64,000 nt of DNA from Microbacterium sp. EST19A. Its GTDB lineage: Bacteria; Actinomycetota; Actinomycetes; Actinomycetales; Microbacteriaceae. Made by a program: the position numbers and the translations under genes. Of this stretch, positions 18,404 to 26,483 are shown in pieces (positions within the stretch are counted from its first letter, which is position 1; the number at the start of each line of letters is the position of its first letter). The notes under the pieces were generated by a model. That model was given only the letters and a program-made list of their open reading frames with translations, did not search any database and was not told where the DNA came from. The DNA lies in NCBI RefSeq assembly GCF_019969685.1, contig NZ_JAHXYZ010000002.1:434001-498000 (forward strand), given 5' to 3'.

Positions 18404-18476
18404 GCCTCCGTAGCTCAGTGGATAGAGCGCCGGTTTCCGGTACCGTAGGTCGCAGGTTCGACTCCTGTCGGGGGCA
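18404..18476 (+). tRNA. tRNA-Arg(CCG)
   Basis: A cloverleaf folds fully. The acceptor GCCTCCG pairs with CGGGGGC (one T-G), with discriminator A. The D stem is GCTC/GAGC. The anticodon loop is TTCCGGT, with CCG at 18437-18439. The T arm GCAGG-TTCGACT-CCTGT has one G-T. The anticodon stem has one weak pair, C27 with U43. CCA is not encoded. It reads CGG arginine codons. Confidence 0.93.
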
Positions 18477-18483
18477 CGGAATT

Positions 18484-18521
18484 GCAGAAGGGGACCGCCC
18501 GCCAGGGCGGTCCCCTTCTGC
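18484..18521 (+). terminator. Strong hairpin after tRNA-Arg
   Basis: A perfect 17-bp stem (GCAGAAGGGGACCGCCC and its complement) with loop GCCA begins eight bases after the tRNA. No long T tract follows, which is common in this GC range. Confidence 0.85.
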
Positions 18522-18609
18522 GATTCCTAGGTAACCCCCTACCGAGGGGCCCCATTCGCCCGAGGCTCCGCGCGCCGGGCCTGGTGCTGTCCGCGGAGCT
18601 GAGTCGGGA

Positions 18610-20127
18610 CTATTTCTCTCGCAAGGCCAGAGTCGCCATGTACTCCTCCGCTACCGGATCGAGCTTAAAGTCGAGCAGTTCGACGGAGTGTGCTTTCAAC
18701 ACTTCACGGACCTCGGTCGGCGTGGTGCGGAAATACTCGCGACGCAGGTTGATCTGGTTGATGCGCCGGTCTGCGAAGTGCTGATGCAGCATCGCTTCGA
18801 TGCTGACCGCATCGTCGGCGAAGAACAGGGCGTGGACGTCGAATCGGAAGGGGACGGACGCGTCCCCCAGTTCGTTGACCCGGTCCATCGGTTCGAGGCG
18901 CCGGGTGAGGCCGATCTTCACCACATCGGGCCCGAAGGACCCGACATTGCTGATGACGTAGACATAGCCGGCGCGGATGTTGGCCGCCCGGTAGTCGACG
19001 TTCTCGATGGCGTGCTCGACATCTGCGAGTCGCGCTCGCATGCGCTCCGCACCTTCGAGATCGCCGTTGGCTACGAGGGCAGCGATGGTGTTGGCGTAGT
19101 GCCCGCGTTCCTTCTCGAGGCGTGCCTTCTCAGCGGCCAGTTCCTTCTCGGCCTTGCGCTGCTCCCGAAGTTCCTCACGATGCGCGCGTTCTGCTTCCTT
19201 TTCCTCTTGGACGGCGCGGAGATGCCGGTTGGCGAGTTCAAGCTCACGCAGACGGAGCTGGTGGAAGTACGACGTGATGCTCAGATCGATCATCGTGCCG
19301 AGGCGAGCGATCTGTTCCATTGCGGTGGTGAGGCGCTTCTGAGCCGTGGCCAGGTTCCCGGCGCGGACCGCTTTCACACAGTTCTCGGCCTCGGCGTTGT
19401 ACGAGCGGAGCATGAGCTTCGACATGTCACGGACGAACTTCGCACCCTTGGCCGTGCTGTTGTTGAAGGTGAAGTTGCTGGTCGCCTGCGTAGCACGACC
19501 CGCGCGAACTGCCGTCTTGATGTCTGCCCGGAGCGCCTCCAGCTGCGTGGCGAGGGCAACCGAGTCCTCGGACGGATGCTCATAGTCGTAGAGACCAAGC
19601 TCCTGAACCTCGACTGCCCCGCGGAGGTCGAGCAGCGATGCCTCCGTGGTCGCGACGTCCACTTGGCGGGACCTCAGCTCCGCGACAGCGGCTGCTACCT
19701 GCGCCCGCACCCCGTCGACCTCATTAGCTAGGTGACGCTTCAGGTCGTCGAGAGCCGCCACCTCCTGCAGCCCGTACTGGTCGATCAGTCTTTGAAGCCG
19801 TGCAACCTCGGCACGCAGCTTCTCGGCATGCTTACGTGCGCCGACGAGCGGGATGTTCTCCAGGACCAGCGCGTTCTGACCGACAACCGGAGAAGCAACG
19901 GGTCCGGTCGCCTGTTCAACGACGGGAGTGCTTGCCACAGGGATTGGGGAACCCGAGGACGGCGATGCGAGCGCGCGAGCTTCTGCGCGGCTGCGGGCCA
20001 GCGGGGCGACGGTCTGCGCACCGCCGGCGAAGACGTGCTCCGTCCACACCGCGCCGTCCCAGTACCGCTGCTCGAACTGCCCAGACGGGTCTGGATGCCA
20101 ACCGGGCTGCACTGTCTGATCAGTCAC
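18610..20127 (-). CDS. DUF2510-DUF4041-GIY-YIG (T5orf172/Mug113) nuclease, candidate anti-phage protein
   Basis: 505 residues in three parts. Residues 7-31 are a DUF2510 tryptophan motif (PGWHPDPSG, RYWDGAVWTEHV). After a low-complexity linker, a coiled coil (from about 92) and DUF4041 (about 178-300) include GLYDYEHPSEDS and KFVRDMSKLMLRSYNAEAE; a second Glu/Lys/Arg coiled coil follows. Residues 386-475 are a GIY-YIG nuclease fold: GYVYVI, KIGLTRR (Arg), SIEAMLHQHF (Glu), REYF. DUF4041 plus GIY-YIG is the domain pair of the E. coli anti-phage nuclease SNIPE (recalled knowledge). The gene is less GC-rich than its neighbours (55% in 18661-18720) and sits next to tRNA-Arg, suggesting acquisition. 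The GTG start is six bases after TACCGT, so leaderless; the frame open to 20850 is a shadow. Confidence 0.85.
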   Translation of the reverse strand: MTDQTVQPGWHPDPSGQFEQRYWDGAVWTEHVFAGGAQTVAPLARSRAEARALASPSSGSPIPVASTPVVEQATGPVASPVVGQNALVLENIPLVGARKHAEKLRAEVARLQRLIDQYGLQEVAALDDLKRHLANEVDGVRAQVAAAVAELRSRQVDVATTEASLLDLRGAVEVQELGLYDYEHPSEDSVALATQLEALRADIKTAVRAGRATQATSNFTFNNSTAKGAKFVRDMSKLMLRSYNAEAENCVKAVRAGNLATAQKRLTTAMEQIARLGTMIDLSITSYFHQLRLRELELANRHLRAVQEEKEAERAHREELREQRKAEKELAAEKARLEKERGHYANTIAALVANGDLEGAERMRARLADVEHAIENVDYRAANIRAGYVYVISNVGSFGPDVVKIGLTRRLEPMDRVNELGDASVPFRFDVHALFFADDAVSIEAMLHQHFADRRINQINLRREYFRTTPTEVREVLKAHSVELLDFKLDPVAEEYMATLALREK

Positions 20128-20410
20128 CCGCTCACGGTAGCGCACCCCCGCCTGCACACAGGCGAGACCGCGGTTTCGCCTGCGGCAGCGCCCTCTGAGC
20201 TCGGCCTTGATGAGGAGACACAGGATCGCGCCGCTCTGCAGTTGCTCGCGCCTTCTCTCCCTCCAATTCGACGGCGACCGACCGCGTCTCCGCCAGTCAG
20301 CCAGACATGCCCGGCCGAAGTAGAGGACCGCCTGGAGGTGGTGCGCAAACCAGCCCGTCGACGCCGGAAAGACGCGCAGACCAGTCTCCTCGTACACCCC
20401 ACGGAATCGC
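20128..20410. other. Intergenic, no gene seen
   Basis: The 283 bp between the DUF4041 gene and the exporter hold the TACCGT -10 box of the nuclease gene (20134-20139). Open frames here have no recognisable motif or ribosome site. Nothing else was found. Confidence 0.5.
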
Positions 20411-22057
20411 CTATCGAGGCGCCCCGCTTGCCTGGTCCTCCGCGTCCGGTGACGATCCGTCATCGAGCCGCGTCTCATCGTCATGCCTCCGCGCCGAGCC
20501 CGCACCGAGGCTGATGGTGGAGAGCAGCCCCAGGGCGAGGAAACCAGCCGCCGTCCACGCGGCGTATCGCGTGCCATCCGAGAACGCCTGCTGGGCATCG
20601 TCGGCGATCGCCGCCGTCTCAGGGTTCGCCTCCAACCCGGCGATGGCCGCGCCTGCACTGTCGACGACCGCCGAGACCACCTGATCCCGCTGCGCGGCGG
20701 GGATCCCTCGGTCGTCGAGCGCGGAGCCCAGGAGGCCGGCCGTGCTGCTGAACAGCACGGTGCCGAGGATCGCGACGCCGAGCGCCGCGCCGAGCTGACG
20801 TGAGGTGGACTGAGTACCCGAGGCGGCACCGCTCTCGGCGACAGGGACATCCGCGAGCACGACGCCGGTCAGCTGCGCCGTCGCCAGGCCCACCCCGAGT
20901 CCGTACACGAAGAGGAAGGGAAGCAGCGGCACCCACGACGCATCCGGTCCGATCACGAAGCCGACACCGGCGACGCCGATGATCTCGGCGATCAGCCCGA
21001 CGCGCACGACCCACACGGCAGGCAGCTTCCCGCTCGAGGCTCCGGCGACGCCACTGGCGACGAAGGAGCCGCCGGCGAGCGCGAGCAGCAGGAACCCGGT
21101 GTGGAGCGCATCGAAGCCGAGAACGAACTGAAGCCACAGCGGAAGCGCGAGGATGATCCCGAACTCCCCCAGCGAGACGACGGCCGCGGCGATGTTGCCG
21201 TTGCGGAAGGACGGGATCGAGAACAGGCGCAGAGCCAGCAGCGTCGATTTCCCGGCTCGTTCGCGGTGCACACCCCAGACGATGAAGGCGACGAGTGCCG
21301 CGAGGGCGAGCAGGAAGGCGAAGGGAATGGGCGACAGGTCGAGCGGCCACGTCCAGCCGGCGATCTGCGGCCGCTCGTCGACGAGCCACCAGCCGTAAGT
21401 GCGCCCCTCGATCAGCCCGAAGACCAGGCTTCCCATCGCCACCACGGAGAGCACGGCGCCGACGACGTCGATTCTAGCTATGCGGTCGCTGCGAGATTCG
21501 GCCACGGTCAGCAGCACGCCGATCACGATGATGATGCCGAGCGGGATGTTGATCCCGAATGCCCAGCGCCAGGAGAACGCCGTCGTCAACCACCCGCCCA
21601 GCAGCGGTCCGACCGCGGCCATGCCGCCGATCGTCGAGCCCCAGACGGCAAAGGCGATCCCCCGCTCGCGACCGCGGAACGTCGCGTTGATGATCGACAG
21701 CGTGGTGGGGAGGATCATCGAACCGCCGACCCCCTGCACGAGCCGAGCGAGGATCAGCATCCCGCCGTCCGGTGCGAGCGATGCGAGAACGGATGCCGCG
21801 GCGAAGACGACGATGCCGATGAGCATCACCCGTCGTCGCCCGAACCGATCGGCGAGACTGCCGAAGACCAGCAGGAGTGCCGCGAAGACGAGTGTGTACG
21901 CCTCCTGCACCCACTGCACCTCGGTCGAGGTGATGCCGAGATCATCGACGATCGCGGGGATGGCGACGTTGACGATCGTCGAATCGACGATGATCAGCGA
22001 GACCGCGATGCTGATGAAGACGAGGCCTACCCACCGCAGACGAGGTTGATTTTTCAC
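20411..22057 (-). CDS. MFS drug exporter, DHA2 (EmrB/QacA) 14-helix family
   Basis: A 548-residue polytopic exporter predicted to move drugs out using the proton gradient. DHA2 signatures are motif D1 near helix one (VDSTIVNVAIPAI), motif A GSLADRFGRRRVMLIG, motif B LARLVQGVGGSMILPTTLSII and motif C GPLLGGWLTTAFSWRWAFGINIP. It ends in a hydrophilic Asp/Ser-rich tail. The GTG start has a TAAGCT box seven bases upstream and no Shine-Dalgarno. AT-rich inverted repeats around that box suggest control by a MarR- or TetR-type repressor, but no regulator gene is adjacent. Confidence 0.93.
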   Translation of the reverse strand: MKNQPRLRWVGLVFISIAVSLIIVDSTIVNVAIPAIVDDLGITSTEVQWVQEAYTLVFAALLLVFGSLADRFGRRRVMLIGIVVFAAASVLASLAPDGGMLILARLVQGVGGSMILPTTLSIINATFRGRERGIAFAVWGSTIGGMAAVGPLLGGWLTTAFSWRWAFGINIPLGIIIVIGVLLTVAESRSDRIARIDVVGAVLSVVAMGSLVFGLIEGRTYGWWLVDERPQIAGWTWPLDLSPIPFAFLLALAALVAFIVWGVHRERAGKSTLLALRLFSIPSFRNGNIAAAVVSLGEFGIILALPLWLQFVLGFDALHTGFLLLALAGGSFVASGVAGASSGKLPAVWVVRVGLIAEIIGVAGVGFVIGPDASWVPLLPFLFVYGLGVGLATAQLTGVVLADVPVAESGAASGTQSTSRQLGAALGVAILGTVLFSSTAGLLGSALDDRGIPAAQRDQVVSAVVDSAGAAIAGLEANPETAAIADDAQQAFSDGTRYAAWTAAGFLALGLLSTISLGAGSARRHDDETRLDDGSSPDAEDQASGAPR

Positions 22058-22063
22058 AATCGC

Positions 22064-22078
22064 TAGCTTAGTTAGCTA
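22064..22078. promoter_or_regulatory. AT-rich palindromic operator candidate of the exporter
   Basis: TAGCT-TAGTT-AGCTA, with the nested palindrome TTAGCTAA (22072-22079), covers the probable -10 TAAGCT (22065-22070) on the minus strand. Its AT content stands out in this region. Confidence 0.45.
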
Positions 22079-22105
22079 AATCGGCGACGGATAGACCGAG
22101 CTCTG

Positions 22106-22348
22106 TCAGAGAAGCAGATCCTCCAGCTCGCTGAGAGACAGCACCCGACCGCTCCCGGCCGGATTCCCGTCCTCGACCCGGAACTCGTACTTGTCACCCT
22201 CACGACGGAGGTGAGCGGCGTAGTCGATGTCGTGCGCGCGGTGCACGTCCCATTCGCCGGGAGCGACGTACGTGAAGCGGTACGTGTTGTTCGCGCTGCT
22301 CCATTCGGTCACGCGATCGGGAAGGTCTTCCAGTTGGATCGAACTCAT
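22106..22348 (-). CDS. Uncharacterised 80-residue protein
   Basis: A small acidic soluble protein (MSSIQLEDLPDRVTEWSS) with several aromatic and acidic residues and a short C-terminal helix LSLSELEDLLL. No family was recognised. TAGACT lies six bases before the ATG (22355-22360), a good leaderless signal, which supports the gene being real. It stands alone between the exporter and the cyclodeaminase-like gene. Confidence 0.7.
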   Translation of the reverse strand: MSSIQLEDLPDRVTEWSSANNTYRFTYVAPGEWDVHRAHDIDYAAHLRREGDKYEFRVEDGNPAGSGRVLSLSELEDLLL

Positions 22349-22383
22349 GCCCGCAGTCTAAGAGCCGCGTCAGTGGAGCAGCG

Positions 22384-23004
22384 TCAGGCGTCGAAACCCG
22401 CCGACACCTTCGCCACGACCTCACCGGCCTCCTCCTGCACCTCTGCGAACCGCTTCACGGCCGCCACCAGCATCGGATGATCCTGTCGCCGCGCCCCGTG
22501 CCGCGATGCCGTCTGCAGGTTGGCGCGCAGATTCGTCGATGCTCCGCGGATGCCTGTCGCGAGGGCATCCGCGGCGATCGACAGGTCGGCGGCGAGGTGG
22601 GGATTGCCGATGTCCACGAGCAGCCGCAGCTCGGGGAGGAGTCCCGCGCCCGCCTCACCGAGCGCCGCAGAGGAGGCGGCAGCGCTCAGCGCGGCTTCGC
22701 GGACCTGGACCTCCCGTTCCGGATCCTCCGAGTCCAGGGCCAGCGCCGCCCCGAAGGCGGCTGAGGACACCTCGTCGGCCTCGGCCGCGGAGAGCACATC
22801 ACTGCGCAGCTGCGCGAGACGTGCGGCGGATGCCGTGGCCCGTTCGTCGTCCGTGTACTCGGCGACCATCCGCAGCAGGGCCGCCGAGATCCCGAGCATC
22901 ACCCCGCAGGCCGCACCCCCGCCCGGTGCTCCGGTGGGCTGAGCGAGCTCCGTCAGCCAATCGGACAACGGCACGGACGTGGGGACGGGAACGGAGTCTT
23001 CCAT
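22384..23004 (-). CDS. Cyclodeaminase/cyclohydrolase (FTCD_C) family protein
   Basis: 206 residues, all helical, matching the C-terminal domain of formimidoyltransferase-cyclodeaminase: WLTELAQPTGAPGGGAACGVMLGISAALLRMVAEYT at the N terminus is the typical PGGG(S/A)A turn. In the family it acts on tetrahydrofolate one-carbon units or methenyl-THF; the activity of this stand-alone actinobacterial form is not known. The start is chosen at MEDSVPVPTS because TATCGT (23012-23017) lies seven bases upstream; an open frame continues to 23340 without support. Confidence 0.8.
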   Translation of the reverse strand: MEDSVPVPTSVPLSDWLTELAQPTGAPGGGAACGVMLGISAALLRMVAEYTDDERATASAARLAQLRSDVLSAAEADEVSSAAFGAALALDSEDPEREVQVREAALSAAASSAALGEAGAGLLPELRLLVDIGNPHLAADLSIAADALATGIRGASTNLRANLQTASRHGARRQDHPMLVAAVKRFAEVQEEAGEVVAKVSAGFDA

Positions 23005-23055
23005 TCGCGCCACGATATCCGGAACGACAGCCGCCGGCACTTGTACAGTGAGCGC

Positions 23056-23460
23056 GTGGACCCCGTGACCGAGCATCCGCCGCAGAAGCGCCCCGTCGTC
23101 ATCAGCATCGTCGTCGTCCTCGTCGTGCTCAGCGGCCTGTCGAATGCCCTCCTCGGGCTCACCGTGCTGCTGAGCCGCTATCAGGTGCCCGACGGCGACG
23201 TGATGGTCGTGTCGCTCATCGGCGCCGGTGTCATTCTCTTCGGCCTGCTCACCCTCGCGGTGGCGGGGGGCATCCGCCGCGGCAGCAGGGGCGCCCGCCT
23301 GCTCGTCACGATCTATCTCGGCATCCAGCTCGTCCTGCACGTGGTGACCGCACTGACGACCGCCTGGGACTGGGCGGTGTTCGTCCAGACCGTCGTGGAG
23401 CTGCTCGTGCTCGTCGCGGTCTGGGCGCCGCCCTCATCGCGACGGTTCTTCACCCGCTGA
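23056..23460 (+). CDS. Small four-helix membrane protein of unknown function
   Basis: 134 residues with four hydrophobic segments (VVISIVVVLVVLSGLSNALLGL, MVVSLIGAGVILFGLLTLAV, LLVTIYLGIQLVLHVVTAL, VVELLVLVAVWA) and short basic loops. No family recognised. The GTG start is preceded exactly six bases upstream by TACAGT (23044-23049), a leaderless arrangement, so the longer frame from 23041 is not used. Its last 27 bases overlap the end of the convergent P-type ATPase gene. Confidence 0.7.
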   Translation: MDPVTEHPPQKRPVVISIVVVLVVLSGLSNALLGLTVLLSRYQVPDGDVMVVSLIGAGVILFGLLTLAVAGGIRRGSRGARLLVTIYLGIQLVLHVVTALTTAWDWAVFVQTVVELLVLVAVWAPPSSRRFFTR

Positions 23461-25923
23461 GACCTCGCTCGCCGAGGCCTGGCCCGATGAGACCGGGCCC
23501 GCCATGACCTTGGCGAGGAAGCGCCGGTGAACGAGCCGCACGATCTCGATCGCGAGGATCGTCACGATCGTGATGAGCGCGATGAGATAGGCGGCACCCT
23601 CGCCCGGGTCGACCAGCTGGAAGAACTCCCCCGCCAGCGGCACGGTGAACAGGATCGACAGGGCGATGAACATCGCACCGACCACCAGCACCTTGAACCG
23701 GTTGAGGGGTCGCGCGAGCACGGCCAGCACCCAGATGCCGACGACGGCGAGAATGATCGTGGACCCGGTCCGCAACTGCGGTTCCGAGACACCGAGCGCC
23801 ATCGCGCCACGGGTGTAGACCGTCAGAGCGATCGCGATCAGCAGCCCGGCCGGGATCGCGAAGGTCAGCGAGCGGCGCAGGAATCCGGGAACGTACCGAC
23901 TCGTGTTCGGCATCAACGCGAGGAAGAACGCCGGGATGCCGATGGTCAGCCCGTCGGTGATCGACAGCTGGCGCGGCAGGAACGGGAACTCCAGCACCAT
24001 CACCCCGAAGAGCACCGCGAGCGTCGTGGCGTAGACGGTCTTGGTGAGGAAGAGCATCGAGACGCGCTCGATGTTCGCGATCACCTGACGTCCCTCGGCG
24101 ACCACGTCGGGAAGGTGCGAGAACTGCCCGTCGAGCAGCACCAGGCGGGCCACCGCCTTGGTCGCGGGCGATCCGGAGTTCATCGCGATGCCGATGTCGG
24201 CCGTCTTGATCGCCAGGGCATCGTTCACGCCGTCACCGGTCATGGCGACCGTGTGCCCGCGCGCCTGGAGAGCGACCACCATGCGCTTCTTCTGCTCCGG
24301 CGTCACCCGGCCGAAGACCGTGTGCGCCTCGAGCACGGCACCGAGCTCGTCATCGTCTTCCGGGAGCTGCCGGGCGTCATAGCCTTTCGGAACATCGAGG
24401 CCGACCTGCCGGGCGATCGCCGCGACCGTTCGCGGGTTGTCTCCGGAGATCACCCGGACGCCGACGCCCTGGGCCCGGAAGTACGACAGCGTCTGCGCGG
24501 CATCCGGCCGCACCTTCTCGCTGAACGTGATGACGGCCACCGGCGCGAGGCCCGCGGGAAGCGCTTCGGCCTCCTGCGCCACCGTCGGGTAGGGCTCGGT
24601 GGTGCAGGCGAGAACGAGGGTGCGCAGCCCCTCCGCCGCCAGCCGTGTGACGGCTTCGCCGACCTCGGTCGCGGCATCCGTCGCCGCGTCGCCCAGAACC
24701 ATCTCCGGAGCACCGAGCACCCAGGTCTCGTCGCCACCATCCGCGAAGGAGAGGGCGCTCCACTTCCGGGCGGAGGAGAACGAGATGTACACCGACGCCT
24801 CACGGGGCCCCTCGTCGGGGAACGGCTCCCGCAGGCAGCGTGCGGTCGCGTTCGCATCCGGAGCACTGCCGAACCACGACAGCGCGTCCTTCCACCCGTC
24901 CGCGCCCGGATCGAGCTGAACAAGGTCGCGATAGGCCAGCTCTCCCTCGGTGAGCGTCCCGGTCTTGTCGAGACAGATGATGTCCACCCTCGCGAGTCCC
25001 TCGACGGCGGGAAGCTCGTTGACCAGCACCTGCCGTGCCGCCAGGCGCGCCGCGCCGACCGCGAAGGCGATCGACGTCATCAGCACGAGTCCGAGCGGGA
25101 TCATCGCGGTCAGCGACGAGATGGTGTTGACGATCGCCTGCGTCCACGTGCCGGTCTCCCACGCCGACACCCAGCCGCCGGCCACCATCATCTGCGCGTT
25201 GAGCACGAGCAGGCCGATCGGTCCGATTCCCCAGCCGACCCATTTCAGGACGCGGTCGATCGATGTGCGCAGTTCGGATGTCACGAGCGAGAACCGCTTC
25301 GCCTCCGCGGCGAACCGGTTGGCGTAGGAGTCCGCGCCCACGCGCACCGCCCGGGCGATGCCCTCGCCGGCCACGACGATCGACCCGGAGAGCGCCTCGT
25401 CGCCGGCCTGCTTGTCGACGGCATCCGATTCACCGGTGAGCATCGACTCGTCGACCTGCAGCGACCGGTGCTCGAGCACGACGGCATCCGCAGTGACCTG
25501 ATCGCCGGCGCGCAGCACGAGGATGTCGCCCTGCACGACCTCTGCCGGAGCGATCTCGACGTCCTGCGCGTCCCGGCGCACCCGGGCGCGCGGGGCGTTC
25601 AGCAGTGCGAGCCGGTCGAGCGCGGCCTTCGCGCGGAATTCCTGCCAGCAGCCGATGATCGCGTTGCCGAAGGCCGCGAGTCCGAACAGCGCGTCCTGCC
25701 AGCGTCCGAGCAGCAGCAGGATCAGGAAGCAGGTGCCGACGATGGCGTTGAACAGCGTGAAGACGTTCGCCTTGACGATGTTCCATGCACTCCGGCTCGA
25801 ATCGCCGGTGAAGGCGTTGGTCCGCCCCTCCGCCGTGAGCTCGGCGACGCGCGCCGCCGTGAGTCCCGTTCCGGGATCGGTGTCGACCTCATCCGGATCC
25901 CGCACCGCCGCAGTCGCCTCCAT
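23434..25923 (-). CDS. CtpE-like cation-translocating P-type ATPase
   Basis: 829 residues. Visible elements: the actuator TGES loop (DESMLTGESDAVD), the phosphorylation site ICLDKTGTLTEG with D319, the hinge MTGDGVNDALAIKTADIGIAM, and about ten membrane helices. The run NELPAVEGLARVDIICLDKTGTLT closely resembles mycobacterial CtpE, a calcium importer, so Ca2+ is the favoured substrate; ion selectivity cannot be read directly. The start at MEATAAV follows AGGA eight bases upstream; MRRMEAT, three codons earlier, is possible. It diverges from ohrR, and both share the region with the OhrR boxes. Confidence 0.9.
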   Translation of the reverse strand: MEATAAVRDPDEVDTDPGTGLTAARVAELTAEGRTNAFTGDSSRSAWNIVKANVFTLFNAIVGTCFLILLLLGRWQDALFGLAAFGNAIIGCWQEFRAKAALDRLALLNAPRARVRRDAQDVEIAPAEVVQGDILVLRAGDQVTADAVVLEHRSLQVDESMLTGESDAVDKQAGDEALSGSIVVAGEGIARAVRVGADSYANRFAAEAKRFSLVTSELRTSIDRVLKWVGWGIGPIGLLVLNAQMMVAGGWVSAWETGTWTQAIVNTISSLTAMIPLGLVLMTSIAFAVGAARLAARQVLVNELPAVEGLARVDIICLDKTGTLTEGELAYRDLVQLDPGADGWKDALSWFGSAPDANATARCLREPFPDEGPREASVYISFSSARKWSALSFADGGDETWVLGAPEMVLGDAATDAATEVGEAVTRLAAEGLRTLVLACTTEPYPTVAQEAEALPAGLAPVAVITFSEKVRPDAAQTLSYFRAQGVGVRVISGDNPRTVAAIARQVGLDVPKGYDARQLPEDDDELGAVLEAHTVFGRVTPEQKKRMVVALQARGHTVAMTGDGVNDALAIKTADIGIAMNSGSPATKAVARLVLLDGQFSHLPDVVAEGRQVIANIERVSMLFLTKTVYATTLAVLFGVMVLEFPFLPRQLSITDGLTIGIPAFFLALMPNTSRYVPGFLRRSLTFAIPAGLLIAIALTVYTRGAMALGVSEPQLRTGSTIILAVVGIWVLAVLARPLNRFKVLVVGAMFIALSILFTVPLAGEFFQLVDPGEGAAYLIALITIVTILAIEIVRLVHRRFLAKVMAGPVSSGQASASEVSAGEEPSR

Positions 25924-25949
25924 GCGCCTCATCCTAGGGCGACCTCGAT

Positions 25950-25975
25950 CAATTGAGTTGTGCACAATTGAATTG
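25950..25975. promoter_or_regulatory. Two OhrR-type operator boxes
   Basis: CAATTGAGTTG (25950-25960) and CAATTGAATTG (25965-25975) have centres 15 bp apart. The second is a perfect CAATT-G-AATTG dyad, close to the known OhrR site core CAATT-AATTG. Placed 18 bases before ohrR and 26 bases before the P-type ATPase start, they could serve both genes. Confidence 0.8.
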
Positions 25976-25992
25976 CGTGACATGGTTGAGAG

Positions 25993-26454
25993 ATGGCCGT
26001 GACCGATGAGATGGTGTGCTTCTCGCTGTACTCCGCCGCCCGCGCCACCACGCAGGCGTACCGCGCACTGCTCGCGCCCTGGGGACTCACGTATCCGCAG
26101 TATCTCGTCCTCGCGATCCTCTGGCACGAGGGCGATCAGACCATCGGCTCGCTCGGCGACGCCATGCAGCTCGACTCGGGCACGCTCTCGCCTCTCGTCC
26201 GACGCCTCGAACTGGCGGGCCATGTCGCGCGCGCACGCCGCAGCGACGATGAGCGCGTGGTCACGGTCGCTCTCACTCCGTCCGGACACGCGCTCCGACA
26301 CGACCTCGCGTCGATCCCCGCACAGGTGGCGCGCTTCTCCGGAATCCGCGACGACGCGCACCGCCGCCGTCTGATCGCCGAGTTGCAGGAGCTCACCGCC
26401 CTCCTCCAGGACGCCACGACCGACGCCGCCACGCACGCGCGCAGCGGCGCATGA
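25993..26454 (+). CDS. ohrR: OhrR-type organic-peroxide-sensing MarR repressor
   Basis: 153 residues, winged-helix MarR fold. The N-terminal VCFSLYSAARATTQAYR and LTYPQYLVLAILW are diagnostic of OhrR; Cys9 occupies the place of the peroxidatic cysteine. LDSGTLSPLVRRLELAGHV is the recognition helix and DDERVVTVALTPSG the wing. Only one Cys is present, so it would be a one-cysteine type sensor that forms a mixed disulfide with a small thiol. It is followed 29 bp later by ohr, its usual target, and a dyad pair lies upstream. Confidence 0.93.
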   Translation: MAVTDEMVCFSLYSAARATTQAYRALLAPWGLTYPQYLVLAILWHEGDQTIGSLGDAMQLDSGTLSPLVRRLELAGHVARARRSDDERVVTVALTPSGHALRHDLASIPAQVARFSGIRDDAHRRRLIAELQELTALLQDATTDAATHARSGA

Positions 26455-26483
26455 CCACCACGACAGAAGGAAGAACCGCACCC

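Noticed and set aside
20128..20410. Upstream extension of the DUF4041 protein or a small extra gene
   Set aside because: The extension has no motif, while a leaderless -10 box fits the GTG at 20127; other small frames lack ribosome sites.
18477..22080. Integrated element with attL/attR after tRNA-Arg
   Set aside because: No integrase and no second copy of the tRNA 3' end were seen by eye; only the accessory nature of the nuclease gene supports acquisition.
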